The notes below the pieces were generated by a model, which made no database searches, was not told the DNA's origin, and saw only the letters and a list, made by a program, of their open reading frames with translations. Position numbers and translations under genes: made by a program. From Brasilonema sennae CENA114 (GTDB taxonomy: Bacteria; Cyanobacteriota; Cyanobacteriia; Cyanobacteriales; Nostocaceae), in NCBI RefSeq assembly GCF_006968745.1, contig NZ_CP030118.1:5802340-5866339 (forward strand): 64,000 bases of DNA. Reading direction: 5' to 3'. Of the stretch, positions 8,604-18,254 are shown in pieces. Numbering within the stretch: the first letter of the stretch is position 1; every line of letters begins with the position of its first letter.

Positions 8604-10274
8604 CTAAACCTTGATGTTGTTGGTCTCCTTCATGTTGTCAATTCCAGTTCCACCTTCATACAGCTTGTCAAACTTGTTTGAGAACGAGTTACTATCCAAA
8701 GTCACATTGCCTGCATCTTCAATCAACCCATTCCGGTAGCTACTATTAGTAAACTTATTGTTGCGTACCACAATGTCGGTTGGTTTATAGCCGCCACTGA
8801 CATAACCGCTGCCATCAATGTTAAGGGCTTGGACATTATTATCAACGGTATTGTTGAAAATTTCAACGTTACGAACGTTACTAGTCACGGCAATGCCGTT
8901 ACCAGGATTCATACCTTCTTTTCCATTTCCAGAAACAATATTGTCGTAAACTCGGATGTTAGAGACATCCCCTTGTTCAGGCACTTCATCTGCAACAACA
9001 ATTCCATCAGCAACGTTTCCAGTGACTACATTCTTGTAGACATCGATGTTAAATGAAGCAGAACGATTACCCTCTATGTAAAGAGCAGGACCACCTTGAT
9101 AGCCTCCATATGTGCCAGAAAGCGAGGCTTGACCACTTATATTGTTGTCATGAACAGAGCCATTGCGAGAACCTGTTTTGACGTCAATACCTTCGCGTTT
9201 GCCATCTTTAACGGTATTATTAGCCACCTCAAACCCATCGACACCCCAAATGCTCAGGGACTCTTGTGTACCAGTTGGGTCAGATACAGAATTGTCGCCT
9301 GTGCCACCTGGCCATTTCTCATTGCTTTTTTCGACAATGTTGTTGAGCACCTTGATATTTTTACTAGTAACCTCAGCTTCTCCACCCTGGAAGTACTGGT
9401 CAGGCATGACGATGATGCCTGAAGAGCCAGAATTGTAGGTATGGTTGTTTTGAACAGTCATATTGTTGGCATCACGTAAAGCGATTCCACCCCAGGCACT
9501 ATTCTGAATATTGAAGCCATCAATGGTCCAGTAGCCTTTGCCAGCTGACTGAATAAGTCCTTCTCCGAAGGCTCCATTATTAGGATCAGGGTCATTTATT
9601 GTGACATTACCATTGGCTTTAAGTGTGATATTACCAGACTCACTGTTACCAGATTTACCAAGGGTAATTTGCTCATTGTATGTACCTGGTTGAACCAGAA
9701 TAGTGTCACCAGCCTTGACAACAGAGTTCTCCCCAACCGCATAATTAACAGTTTTCCAAGGTTTATCACTTGTACCTGGATTGCTATCATTACCATCCGG
9801 TGAAACGTAGTACATACCAGAGTTATTTGCTGTTGGCGTTGAAGAAGAGGGGGATGCAGGTGTCGTTGCAGAATTAGGGGATGGAGATGTGCCACTAGAA
9901 CTGTTAAAGTCCTGAGTGAGCTGGTCTGGATTAGAGTCACCGACGAGGGTGTCTTGTCCTCCAGTCAGAGGATCTCCATTGCTACCACCAGAAAGATTGT
10001 TGTTGCCATTGTTGACGAGGCTCGGATCATAACTAGAGAGAGCAGGCAGAGTACTGCTTGCATTATTGCCATTAATCTGAGTACCATTCCCACCAGAGCC
10101 GTTGTTAGTCCAAGAATCGATGGTATCTTGTACACCTTTGCAAATTCCAGTACCTTCTCCATTCAGATTAAGAGTGGAATTTTGACCATTGCTGGGATTA
10201 GGGATGACATCGGGAATTTGTTGACCCGAGACATTGCTTTGAAGCGCCTGAGATTGAGAATCTGTATTGTTCAT
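8604..10274 (-). CDS. Right-handed parallel beta-helix (DUF1565-type) surface protein, C-terminally truncated
   Basis: This is a 556-residue protein. Residues 1-150 are of low complexity, rich in Asn, Ser, Gly, Thr and Pro, with no Sec signal. A DUF1565-like start follows at about 153 (MYYVSPDGNDSNPGTSDKPW) and then many NNTV/NNxF-type coils typical of pectate-lyase-like beta-helices. Such proteins bind or cleave polysaccharides, or act as surface or sheath proteins. The lack of a signal peptide would need a type I or other non-classical route. GGAGG lies seven bases before the ATG. The reading frame ends just before a recognisable C-terminal tail in another frame, so the present product is shortened. 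Confidence 0.75.
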   Translation of the reverse strand: MNNTDSQSQALQSNVSGQQIPDVIPNPSNGQNSTLNLNGEGTGICKGVQDTIDSWTNNGSGGNGTQINGNNASSTLPALSSYDPSLVNNGNNNLSGGSNGDPLTGGQDTLVGDSNPDQLTQDFNSSSGTSPSPNSATTPASPSSSTPTANNSGMYYVSPDGNDSNPGTSDKPWKTVNYAVGENSVVKAGDTILVQPGTYNEQITLGKSGNSESGNITLKANGNVTINDPDPNNGAFGEGLIQSAGKGYWTIDGFNIQNSAWGGIALRDANNMTVQNNHTYNSGSSGIIVMPDQYFQGGEAEVTSKNIKVLNNIVEKSNEKWPGGTGDNSVSDPTGTQESLSIWGVDGFEVANNTVKDGKREGIDVKTGSRNGSVHDNNISGQASLSGTYGGYQGGPALYIEGNRSASFNIDVYKNVVTGNVADGIVVADEVPEQGDVSNIRVYDNIVSGNGKEGMNPGNGIAVTSNVRNVEIFNNTVDNNVQALNIDGSGYVSGGYKPTDIVVRNNKFTNSSYRNGLIEDAGNVTLDSNSFSNKFDKLYEGGTGIDNMKETNNIKV

Positions 10275-11505
10275 TATTTTGCCTCCATCAAGTTCTTCGT
10301 TAACGTCTTAACTGCAGATGACCCGAAGAAAGGCAGAACCCTGAATTTTAGAGCAATTGATTTAAGCCCTAAAAGCTCGCAAAAATTACGTGCTCACTGG
10401 AGCAACGCACGTTCAACCCAAATCTTCAACAACAGAAATAAGGCTTCTGTTTTTGAAGCTTTTTCAAAGTTAGGTAATTATGCAACAAGAATTGGGTAAA
10501 TGCTTCACTCATTTCGGGCTTAGCCATTGTTTGGTGAATTTATTGAGAGATTTGGCCTAAGCACCCTTGAAGTTGGGATGAATTTTTTTCCTTTGTACAT
10601 TATATCAGGACTTATGCAACGGTCAAGCACTTAAGTGATTTTTCTGCCAACTGCATCTAACTGGACTTTAGACTAATAATTTGATAAATTCTCACCAATC
10701 CTAGTCTATGTAGGGTTTTTGAGGTTCGCTTCCAACAAACCGCGAAAATTTGAGCTATTTGTCCAAAACTCTTTGTATGTAAACAGCTTGGCGTTTATAT
10801 AGAAATTAATCTAAAGTCCAACATCTAAATTTTGGGCTTGCTTTTTTTGCGGGATGAATTAGGCAGCGATTAAAGACATAGGTAGCCGAATTTTTACACG
10901 TTTACATCCAAGTCCGGCTACATATTCAGAACTTACACACTGTAAAATAAAATCAAGTTTTGAGATTGCGGCAGATTGCGGGATCGCTGCACTCGCTGCG
11001 GATGTGAAGTTTGTCGTCAGGAGAGGATTCCCCCGACGAGCTTCACGGAATTGCGTTACGGTGCGTAAGTCCTAGTATTTCACCTGATACTGGTCAATTT
11101 ACACTTTATGAAGATGGGTACGTGCAAGATCTGAGCCTAAGACTTGCGGCTTCGCAGCCAGCAAAAGATGAAAAAAACACCTTTTTCACGCCCTTCGGGT
11201 TCGCCAGTCGCCTCTGTCGGGAAACCCTCTCCGAAGTTGCCACAACGCGGGGAACCCGCGCAAGGCACTTCTCTCTGCAGCGCTGGTCTCACCAGATACC
11301 TCTGTCGGGAGACCCTCATCAAGTACTGGCTCACGCCACATGCCTCAACGCGGGGAACCCGCGCACGGCAGTGGCTCCCTTACACCCCTACACCCTTACA
11401 CCCCTACACCCCTGTGTTTTTTGAGAGATTAATTATTACTAAGATACTTTCTCCCTTGCTCCCTGTTCGCTTCCCCTCCGCTTCTTCTTTGACTCTTTAG
11501 TGGAA
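10275..11505. other. Long non-coding spacer with dispersed repeats
   Basis: No supported gene lies in these 1.2 kb. From 10275 to 10950 it is AT-rich and probably holds the beta-helix promoter. From about 11180 to 11410 it is made of cyanobacterial dispersed repeats: GGAAACCCTCTCCGAAG-type and ACGCGGGGAACCCGCGCA-type palindromes, each present in more than one variant, then short ACACCCCT tandem repeats. Open frames at 11011-11500 come from these repeats. Confidence 0.7.
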
Positions 11506-12729
11506 TTAATTGACTGCATCTTTTACCTTGCGCTTTTTCAAAAAATTAGACATAAATGGTCTCTCAAAAACTAAGTAAAATAAGTAACCAATGAGTAAAG
11601 ACAGTGGTAAAGCCACCAGATAAAATATTGTGATAAATTCAGTTGGCGGCATGTGAAGATTAAGAAGGAAATTACCCACCACTGTTACTACGACTCCGTG
11701 AGTGAGATATAAACTGTAAGAAAATGTTGAGAGTGCAATTGCCCAACGACTCTCAAATAACCGCAGAACGAGAGGTGTATTTTTGCCTTTTATAACTGAG
11801 TTGCTACAGTAAACTAGTAGACAAGCTGTTGCCAAACCACAAAAACTATCACTAATCCAAGCATTAAATCCCAGTTGTTGCGATCCGGTTATCATGGCAA
11901 CAACTCCCAGTTGTTGCGCTCCGGCTATCAGGGCAAGAACAATGAATACAATCGCAAGCACGTTCCAAGGCAACGAGTTTCTGATCGCAATTAACTTTGG
12001 TTTTTCAGAAAAGATAATATCTGCTGCTGCCATACCCAAAGCAAATAAGCCGAGAAACCAAGGATGAGCTGCTTCCAAAAATCCATTCAAAAGATACAAT
12101 GGTGCTACGCTAATTAAAAAAGCACTGATCACAGCGGAAAATAAGCCGAAACGCCGCCATATAGGTAACAATAATAGTGGGAATAAAAAGTATATTTGCC
12201 ACTCAGTTGCAACAGTCCACATAGGTGAATTAATAGAACCCAGTGTGTCAAGAGTGAAATTGTGAATGAGTAGCAAGTGTGTAATTACGTCAAGAGGGGA
12301 AAAGAAAGCATGAAATTCTCCATATTCCGGAGATTCATGCCACTTGAAATTAAAAAAGTGAATAAATCCTAATATGATGACTGCTGTTAGCAAACTAAAA
12401 AAGAGAGCAGCATAGTAAGGAGGTAAGATTCTACGGGATCGCCGTTGGATATAATCCCAGAAACCTCCAGGAAGATAACCCTTTTGCGAACGGGCTACTG
12501 GCAGCATCAAAACAAAGCCCGAAAGCACAATGAAAATCGCTACAGCAAAATTTCCATATTTAACACTTCTGCCTATAATTTGCAAAAATACAGGTACTTG
12601 TTCTCCCATATATCTCTGTATGTGGACAAGAACCACATACAGAGATGCCAATCCACGTAAACCGTCTAAAAAATGAAGACGCAATCTCTGTTCGGTAGAT
12701 TTCCCAGATTTTAATACTTCCATGAGCAA
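11506..12729 (-). CDS. Acyltransferase family 3 membrane protein
   Basis: This is a 407-residue integral membrane protein with about ten hydrophobic segments. It begins with the family signature HFLDGLRGLASLYVVLVH (24-41), which carries the conserved histidine and the DGLRG motif. YGNFAVAIFIVLSGFV at about 58-73 is the second family block. Members transfer acyl groups (often acetyl) to sugars, peptidoglycan or exopolysaccharide at the cytoplasmic membrane. The nearby sugar transferase and ABC exporter fit a polysaccharide role, but the substrate is unknown. The start could be the first ATG or the one two codons later. Confidence 0.85.
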   Translation of the reverse strand: MLMEVLKSGKSTEQRLRLHFLDGLRGLASLYVVLVHIQRYMGEQVPVFLQIIGRSVKYGNFAVAIFIVLSGFVLMLPVARSQKGYLPGGFWDYIQRRSRRILPPYYAALFFSLLTAVIILGFIHFFNFKWHESPEYGEFHAFFSPLDVITHLLLIHNFTLDTLGSINSPMWTVATEWQIYFLFPLLLLPIWRRFGLFSAVISAFLISVAPLYLLNGFLEAAHPWFLGLFALGMAAADIIFSEKPKLIAIRNSLPWNVLAIVFIVLALIAGAQQLGVVAMITGSQQLGFNAWISDSFCGLATACLLVYCSNSVIKGKNTPLVLRLFESRWAIALSTFSYSLYLTHGVVVTVVGNFLLNLHMPPTEFITIFYLVALPLSLLIGYLFYLVFERPFMSNFLKKRKVKDAVN

Positions 12730-13378
12730 GAACCAATTTCTGAATTTCTCAATTTAATTAATATTTCTTAAACAATCTAATGGTCAATCTACTCAGCTGT
12801 TGATTGACAAAAGACGTATTTACAACAGTAAGAAAATCTTTGAGAATTAAGTATAAAGATCTAAACAAGAATCGCGATTTTTTTTAAATCTTTATTTCAT
12901 CTCTTTTGAGTGTATATCAAGTCATTCAATACTTAGACAAGATACGTTTTTTTACAAATGATAGTATAAGTAATAATTTGGAGAATTTTGCAGTTTTTTC
13001 ACGACTGACATAATATACATCTAATTTTCCACTTATCTACAGCTACCTCTGTGTATGTAAACAAAGTTGCTAGTAGACCTCTCCAAAAATCTATTTTTAG
13101 TGCAAGCGCCGTCAAGGTTTCATAGCTATTTTTGGAGAGGTCTAGTTATCAAACAACACTTCAGTATAAATCTTCCCAATTTTAAGTATATTTAAGAACT
13201 TAATAAAATATTGTACTTAAAATATATTTTCTACAGTCACTAGCAACTTACCTTATGTATAGAAATTTGTTTTGAGAAGAACGCACACTGTTGCCGGTTG
13301 AGCAATTGCTTTCAAAGCAAATTTGCTTCAAAATCGGTTTTGTTGCTTATATTTGTACAAGTCCTAAGTAGACAATCT
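12730..13378. other. Spacer between divergent genes, containing a small palindromic element
   Basis: This AT-rich region separates the leftward acyltransferase and rightward surE and must hold both promoters. A 71-base element with perfect 17-base terminal inverted repeats lies at 13074-13144 and is listed separately. No gene is visible. Confidence 0.6.
13074..13144. mobile_element. MITE-like element with 17-base terminal inverted repeats
   Basis: TAGACCTCTCCAAAAAT (13074-13090) is exactly inverted at 13128-13144 and encloses 37 bases. Such arms resemble the ends of cyanobacterial insertion sequences. I could not define a target-site duplication. It is too short to code and would depend on a transposase elsewhere. 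Confidence 0.55.
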
Positions 13379-14059
13379 ATGACTTTGATTCTCACCAACG
13401 ATGACGGGATCGACGCTCCTGGTATTCAAGCGCTCCTGAAAGCTGTAAATGGTAAAGAAGTTATAATAGCCGCTCCCAGAGATCATCTTTCTGGTTGTGG
13501 ACATCAAGTCACCACGACTCAACCAATTCATGTCCATCGTCGCTCTGAAAACGAGTATGCTATTGCAGGAACTCCGGCTGATTGCACCAGAATTGCCGTA
13601 ACACATATTTGCAAAAATGTCCAATTTGTATTATCCGGAATCAATGCTGGAGGCAATATGGGCGTGGATGCCTACATTTCCGGGACTGTCGCCGCTGTCA
13701 GGGAAGCAGCTATGCATGGCATTCCTGGTATTGCAATTTCTCGCTATCTTAAAAAGAAGCTGAAGGTTGATTGGGATGTGGTAGCACGTTGGACGAGTTC
13801 TGTTTTAGCTGACTTACTCAATCGTCCCCTAGAACCGGGAACTTTTTGGAACGTAAATTTACCTCATCTGCTTCCAGGAGAACCAGATCCAGAAGTTGTG
13901 TTTTGCCAACCCTGTACCAAACCATTACCCATCAACTACCGGATTGAGGGCAATGATTTTTATTACGAGGGTGAATATGGTAAGCGCGATCGCACTCCTG
14001 GTAGTGATGTTGATGTGTGTTTTTCAGGCAAAATAGCTATAACCAAATTGAGGGTTTAA
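13379..14059 (+). CDS. surE: 5'/3'-nucleotidase SurE
   Basis: This 226-residue protein is a SurE metal-dependent nucleotidase that dephosphorylates nucleoside monophosphates in the cytosol. The N-terminal LILTNDDGIDAPGI carries the metal-binding Asp pair. VAAPRDHLSGCGH-type residues and LSGINAGGNMG complete the active site. The ATG at 13379 places the metal motif at residue 8, as in the family. An in-frame extension to 13298 has no homology and is ignored. The C-terminus (DVDVCFSGKIAITKL) is also typical. The gene stands alone; the leftward sugar transferase converges on it with an 8-base gap. Confidence 0.93.
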   Translation: MTLILTNDDGIDAPGIQALLKAVNGKEVIIAAPRDHLSGCGHQVTTTQPIHVHRRSENEYAIAGTPADCTRIAVTHICKNVQFVLSGINAGGNMGVDAYISGTVAAVREAAMHGIPGIAISRYLKKKLKVDWDVVARWTSSVLADLLNRPLEPGTFWNVNLPHLLPGEPDPEVVFCQPCTKPLPINYRIEGNDFYYEGEYGKRDRTPGSDVDVCFSGKIAITKLRV

Positions 14060-14067
14060 TAACTTCC

Positions 14068-14748
14068 TTAAAAAGCTCCCACTCGACCAACGATCATGAA
14101 AAATGTCTTCACAATCAGTAATAAGTCGTACATTGGATACCATTTCTTTTGATACTGCAAATCTAAGTCCACAATTTGCTCAAAATCTTTTATCTGAGAA
14201 CGACCGTTAACTTGCCATTCGCCTGTCAAACCTGGTTTAACATTTAGGCGTTGCCAGTGACGTTGATTATACTGAGACACTTCATCCTTCGTTGGTGGAC
14301 GTGTCCCTACTAAACTCATTTCGCCTACTAAAACGTTCCAAAACTGTGGGAGTTCATCTAGACTTGTACTTCTTAAAAAGCGACCTATTCTTGTGACTCG
14401 GAAGTCATTTTTATTTTTAAAAATTAATCCATCAGCTTCATTATGCACCAAAGATTTTAACTTCTCAGCATTTGAAACCATAGAGCGGAATTTCCGGATA
14501 CGGAATGAGCCTCCGTATAGTCCGTAACGTTCTTGTGTGAAGAAAATTGAACCAGGACTATCGATTCTAATTGCTATTGCTATTGGTACAAACAAAATCG
14601 ATAAAATTAGTAGTCCTACTAAGCTCCCCACAATATCTAAAAATCGTTTTAACTTAGAATTAACTGACGGGTGAACTGTTAGTTGCGGGGATTTCCAAGT
14701 ATCGACCGTTGCACCATCAACAGCTTTTGTGCAGGATATCTGATACAT
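14068..14748 (-). CDS. Undecaprenyl-phosphate sugar phosphotransferase (bacterial sugar transferase)
   Basis: This 226-residue protein is an initiating phosphoglycosyl transferase for exopolysaccharide or glycan synthesis. It has one N-terminal membrane hairpin (residues about 33-62, FLDIVGSLVGLLILSILF). The catalytic signatures are SIFFTQERYG, FRIRKFRSM, DELPQFWNVLVGEMSLVG and RPGLTGEWQV-like PGLTGEWQVNGRS. It corresponds to the catalytic C-terminal half of larger WbaP-like enzymes and lacks the extra N-terminal membrane domain. It would transfer a sugar-1-phosphate to undecaprenyl phosphate at the inner membrane. Genes for acyl transfer and export lie on both sides, suggesting surface polysaccharide synthesis. 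Confidence 0.9.
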   Translation of the reverse strand: MYQISCTKAVDGATVDTWKSPQLTVHPSVNSKLKRFLDIVGSLVGLLILSILFVPIAIAIRIDSPGSIFFTQERYGLYGGSFRIRKFRSMVSNAEKLKSLVHNEADGLIFKNKNDFRVTRIGRFLRSTSLDELPQFWNVLVGEMSLVGTRPPTKDEVSQYNQRHWQRLNVKPGLTGEWQVNGRSQIKDFEQIVDLDLQYQKKWYPMYDLLLIVKTFFMIVGRVGAF

Positions 14749-15440
14749 TCTGATGCCAATTATATTTAGCGAAAAAAATATGGCTATTTAGCGTAATTAG
14801 AATATAAACCTAGCTCACCAGAACCAAACGAAGTTTAACCGTAGATTCACTGAATCTTCATCAAGATTCTTGGGATCATGATTTTTTATAAATTTTAGTT
14901 AAAGCAAAATAAACATATCTTATGTAAGATGAAAAGTCGTTAAAAATGTAGATATTTCATATATATGTCTTAAAATTTGCTACCCAGCAAGTGCGTTCAC
15001 TAAGTTTTACAAAACTCAGATAAACTACATCCTCCTAAAGAGTCGATTTTATGAAACTTATTGCAAAAATATAAAATATGCGGTGTTTCACTTCGTGAAA
15101 CATCTGGCGAGATTCTTTTACTTTCAAGAAACACGCTTAACGCTTAACAGGGAAATCGTGTTTGTTTCATTCGTTGCGGGCGTGTAATCGCGCCCCTTAG
15201 GCGCTGACATCTTGGGTAATTCTCAACAAAACCTAAAAAACCAGGTTTGTGAACTCAAAATTAAGGTTTATACGAGTAGGTATTCTCAAGAAACCCGGTT
15301 TTTCAATCAGGTGCAAGATCTCAGCGCCTAACTCGCTGCGATTGCGCAAAGCAAGAGACGCGCTCTTGGCGTATCACTTCCGCAATATATGAAAAAAACA
15401 CGATTTTCCTGTTAAGCGTTAAGCGTTAAGCGCAACAAGT
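14749..15440. other. Spacer with long inverted repeat pair
   Basis: These 690 bases have no supported gene. The left half is AT-rich upstream sequence of the sugar transferase. The right half holds an inverted repeat pair at 15129-15163 and about 15396-15432, built on tandem GTTAAGC heptamers. Between the arms lies GC-richer sequence with further short palindromes. Confidence 0.6.
15129..15432. repeat. Inverted repeat pair with GTTAAGC heptamers
   Basis: The left arm carries ACGCTTAACGCTTAACAGGG followed by AAATCGTGTTT. The right arm carries AAACACGATTTTCCTG followed by three GTTAAGC units. The arms are about 35 bases long, with one or two mismatches and different heptamer numbers, about 230 bases apart. 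The same heptamer recurs near 62363. Confidence 0.6.
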
Positions 15441-17192
15441 CTAATGCAATAATTCTTCTATCTGATGCTGACTCCATAAAGTTTTATACATTCCAGGCTG
15501 CTCCAAAAGTTCTGCGTGCGTACCCTTTTGAACAATTTTCCCCTTGTCCATGACGAAAATGCGGTCAGCACTAGCAGCGGCAGAAAGCTGATGAGTGATG
15601 AAAATGACTGTTTTTCGTTGCGTACCACCAGAAAGATTTTTCAAGATGGCTGTCGCAGTTTGATTATCCACACTGGAAAGAGCATCATCTAAAATTAACA
15701 CTGGGGCATTAACTAGCATTGCCCTAGCCAAAGCAGTACGTTGGCGTTGACCACCAGAAAGAGTAATGCCACGTTCCCCAACTATAGTTTCATATTGTTG
15801 CGGAAAATTAATGATTTCTGGGTGAATTTGCGCCATCTTGGCTGTGTTTTCGACTTGTTCTTGTTCGCTCACAGGATCGCCGTAGCGAATATTATTTTTA
15901 ATTGTTGTACTGAAGAGAAAGCTATCTTGAGGGACATAGGCGATAGCACTTCTTAAATCAGCCAAGGCAATTTTGGTAATGTCCACTCCATCCAAAAACA
16001 ACTGTCCCGGCTCAATATCCAACAATCTTGGCACAGCATTTGCCAAAGTTGATTTCCCCGAACCAATAGCGCCTACAATTGCTACAGTCTCACTAGGAGC
16101 TATCGTGAAATTAACGTCACAGAGTGCGGAAGTCGTGGAACCAGGGTAAGTGTAACTCAGGTTTGTTGCTGTGAGTTTTCCTTTGACTTGGTATAGTGGT
16201 AACTCAATCGTATCTTGTGTATCTTTTATTTTGGGTGTGACAGTCAAAATTGTCTCAATGCGGTCAATACTCACCTCACCTCGTTGGTAAGCGGTGATAG
16301 TGAATCCTAACAAAGCCGTCGGGAAGACAAGACGCTCTACGTACAAAAGTAGTGCGATAAAATCACCAGGAGGCAGGCTTCCATTGGCAATCCTTGTGGA
16401 GCCTAACCAGATAATGATGAAAGAACTCACCGTAGCTAGTCCACCAATCAGTGGAAACAGCGTGTTTCGACTTTTTGCCAATTTGAGATTAGCCTCCAGC
16501 AGATCCCGATTTCGATTGGCAAAGGCACGACGCTCGTTTTCTTCCTGAGAGTAAATTTTTATTAAGGCCATGCCACTGATATCCTCTTGAATCAGTGCAC
16601 TGATGTCAGAGATCCTCTCCTGTACAGCCGACTGTTGTGTGCGTAAGCGATCACTAAACAAATATACTAAGAAAAACATGAAAGGATAGACTGCTAGTGA
16701 GGCTAATGTCAGATCTACACTCAGACCCAGCATCACTGGTAAGGTGAAAACGTAGGCAAATAAAGTATTTACCAAACTCAGGACTGCAAAACCCAACAGC
16801 CGCCGGATATTGTCCACATCGCTTGTCGCCCGACTAATCAAATCGCCTGCGCTATTGATGGCAAAATACGACGGTTCCATTTTTAATAAGTGTTCAAAAA
16901 TCCGTTGTTTCAGGTCAAATTCCACCTGACGCCCGACGCCAAACAGCCAAATCCGAGAGGCGATCCGGATGAACCACATGGCTGAAGCGAATAATACAAT
17001 TTGTATAACAAGATATTTGATTTGATTAAAGCTGAATTCTACTGAGAGTCGGTCAACAGCAGAGCGAATCAACAGAGGGATATAAACACCCAAACCATTC
17101 ACAATCAACAAGGCAATAATGCCAAATGTTGCGTCCCGCCAATGAGGGCGTAGGTATGCAAGAAGCTTAGATAGTCGTCGTGAATTTGCCAT
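15441..17192 (-). CDS. ABC exporter, fused membrane and ATPase domains (half-transporter)
   Basis: This is a 583-residue half-transporter with six membrane helices (residues about 20-310), then an ATPase domain. Walker A is GAIGSGKST, the signature is TLSGGQRQR, and the Walker B region reads VLILDDALSSVD. The catalytic Glu after Walker B is Asp, as in the degenerate site of heterodimeric exporters, so a second half-transporter may be needed. It would export a lipid, drug or glycan. A small membrane-protein gene lies upstream on the same strand. No partner half is adjacent. Confidence 0.88.
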   Translation of the reverse strand: MANSRRLSKLLAYLRPHWRDATFGIIALLIVNGLGVYIPLLIRSAVDRLSVEFSFNQIKYLVIQIVLFASAMWFIRIASRIWLFGVGRQVEFDLKQRIFEHLLKMEPSYFAINSAGDLISRATSDVDNIRRLLGFAVLSLVNTLFAYVFTLPVMLGLSVDLTLASLAVYPFMFFLVYLFSDRLRTQQSAVQERISDISALIQEDISGMALIKIYSQEENERRAFANRNRDLLEANLKLAKSRNTLFPLIGGLATVSSFIIIWLGSTRIANGSLPPGDFIALLLYVERLVFPTALLGFTITAYQRGEVSIDRIETILTVTPKIKDTQDTIELPLYQVKGKLTATNLSYTYPGSTTSALCDVNFTIAPSETVAIVGAIGSGKSTLANAVPRLLDIEPGQLFLDGVDITKIALADLRSAIAYVPQDSFLFSTTIKNNIRYGDPVSEQEQVENTAKMAQIHPEIINFPQQYETIVGERGITLSGGQRQRTALARAMLVNAPVLILDDALSSVDNQTATAILKNLSGGTQRKTVIFITHQLSAAASADRIFVMDKGKIVQKGTHAELLEQPGMYKTLWSQHQIEELLH

Positions 17193-17564
17193 TCAAGGAA
17201 TTACGCAACATCTTCATTTTACTTTAAAGTCCCAGTAGTTTCTGGCACATTCATCTTTAGTAAGAAGAACACCAAACTAGGGGCTTCGGTGCAATCTGTC
17301 GCATGTGGCGTGCACAAGCGCTTTGTAGGGGAGCAGAAGCACCCGACGACGAGCACGCTACGCTTGAGGGCAGGGAGAAAAGGAGAATCTAATTCACGTG
17401 GATCAGTTTTCTCCCTGCTCCCTGCTCCCTGCCCCCTACTCCCTGCGTCTTTGGTCATTAACGTTGCATTTTTTTGCGCCAATGAGCGTAAACTTTGTCT
17501 AGCCCAAAAGAATAAGGTCAGCCAAGAGACTGACCTTATGAGTACTCATGTTCTCAATCTACAC
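17193..17564. other. Spacer with CTCCCTG heptamers and a terminator
   Basis: This stretch holds tandem CTCCCTG/CCCCCTA-like heptamers around 17405-17450, an inverted GGAGAAAA counterpart just before them, and a hairpin at 17512-17539. The frame 17219-17482 on the minus strand reads through these repeats and is not a credible gene. Confidence 0.6.
17512..17539 (-). terminator. Rho-independent-like terminator of the 17565-18254 gene
   Basis: ATAAGGTCAG (17512-17521) and CTGACCTTAT (17530-17539) form a perfect 10-base stem with an 8-base loop, 26 bases past the stop codon. On the minus strand the stem is followed by TCTTTTGGG, a short T-rich tail. Confidence 0.7.
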
Positions 17565-18254
17565 CTAACGAGCACGTAGGAAAGTGTATATCTGATTCAG
17601 ATAACTTTCCCAGACTCGCGTTGTTAATTGCAGTGTTTCCGCATTGGGTACAAAATCTTCTAACCTCAACCCCCTTGTTCTAATAGCTTGTGGAGTTTGC
17701 AACAGATATGGTGTTGTTCTGATGTCAGACATTCTTGAGGCATAGGTAATACCATCGCTGGTTACGGTAGTATCTTGTCCTAATGCGACAAGTGTCTCAG
17801 ATGTTGGTGTTCCTGGTACCATAGACGAAGCTAGCCGCACATTTTGGATAATTTCCTGATTGGCTAAGTATGGTTGCCCCAGCATTGCGACTGGTGAGCG
17901 AACTAGGAAGTAAGCGACAGCTGGGGTACTTGCTAACAACAAAATTGTCAGCGCCCAGCCGAGTAAGTATCCTCCTGGTTTGTCCAGTGTGCCTCCGCTT
18001 TTCATCCTCTGTGCTGCAAAAATCATCAGCAAGATAGATGCTCCCAGAGGTTTAAGTGGAAACGACACTACCCCCCACAATGAAGCAACAGCCGGTTCAT
18101 TAGGGTTAATGAACGACAGCAGTAGAACAAGCAACAGAATGACTAAAATTAGTCTCCCGACAAAAGTCCCTGAGGGATAAAATCTCTGGAACAAGCTGTA
18201 TATGATAGTGCCAACAAGTAACCACAGTAATACCCGACTTAACAGTACAAACAT
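17565..18254 (-). CDS. YdcF/ElyC-like membrane protein lacking its DUF218 core
   Basis: The ATG at 18252-18254 gives 229 residues; a TTG six codons earlier is possible. Residues 1-110 contain four hydrophobic segments (MFVLLSRVLLWLLVGTIIY; LILVILLLVLLLSF; then two more). The C-terminus reads LRLEDFVPNAETLQLTTRVW, with a final aromatic-rich helix. From memory, both ends match cyanobacterial YdcF-family proteins, in which a DUF218 domain of about 150 residues lies between them. Here the middle is only about 90 residues and I cannot find the DUF218 signature. I infer an internal in-frame loss or strong divergence, so enzymatic activity is doubtful. Confidence 0.55.
   Translation of the reverse strand: MFVLLSRVLLWLLVGTIIYSLFQRFYPSGTFVGRLILVILLLVLLLSFINPNEPAVASLWGVVSFPLKPLGASILLMIFAAQRMKSGGTLDKPGGYLLGWALTILLLASTPAVAYFLVRSPVAMLGQPYLANQEIIQNVRLASSMVPGTPTSETLVALGQDTTVTSDGITYASRMSDIRTTPYLLQTPQAIRTRGLRLEDFVPNAETLQLTTRVWESYLNQIYTFLRAR

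Noticed and set aside
11011..11500. Open frames of 118-137 codons
   Set aside because: They are translations of palindromic and tandem repeats, on both strands.
17219..17482. Minus-strand frame of 87 codons
   Set aside because: It runs through CTCCCTG heptamers, with no ribosome site or family.
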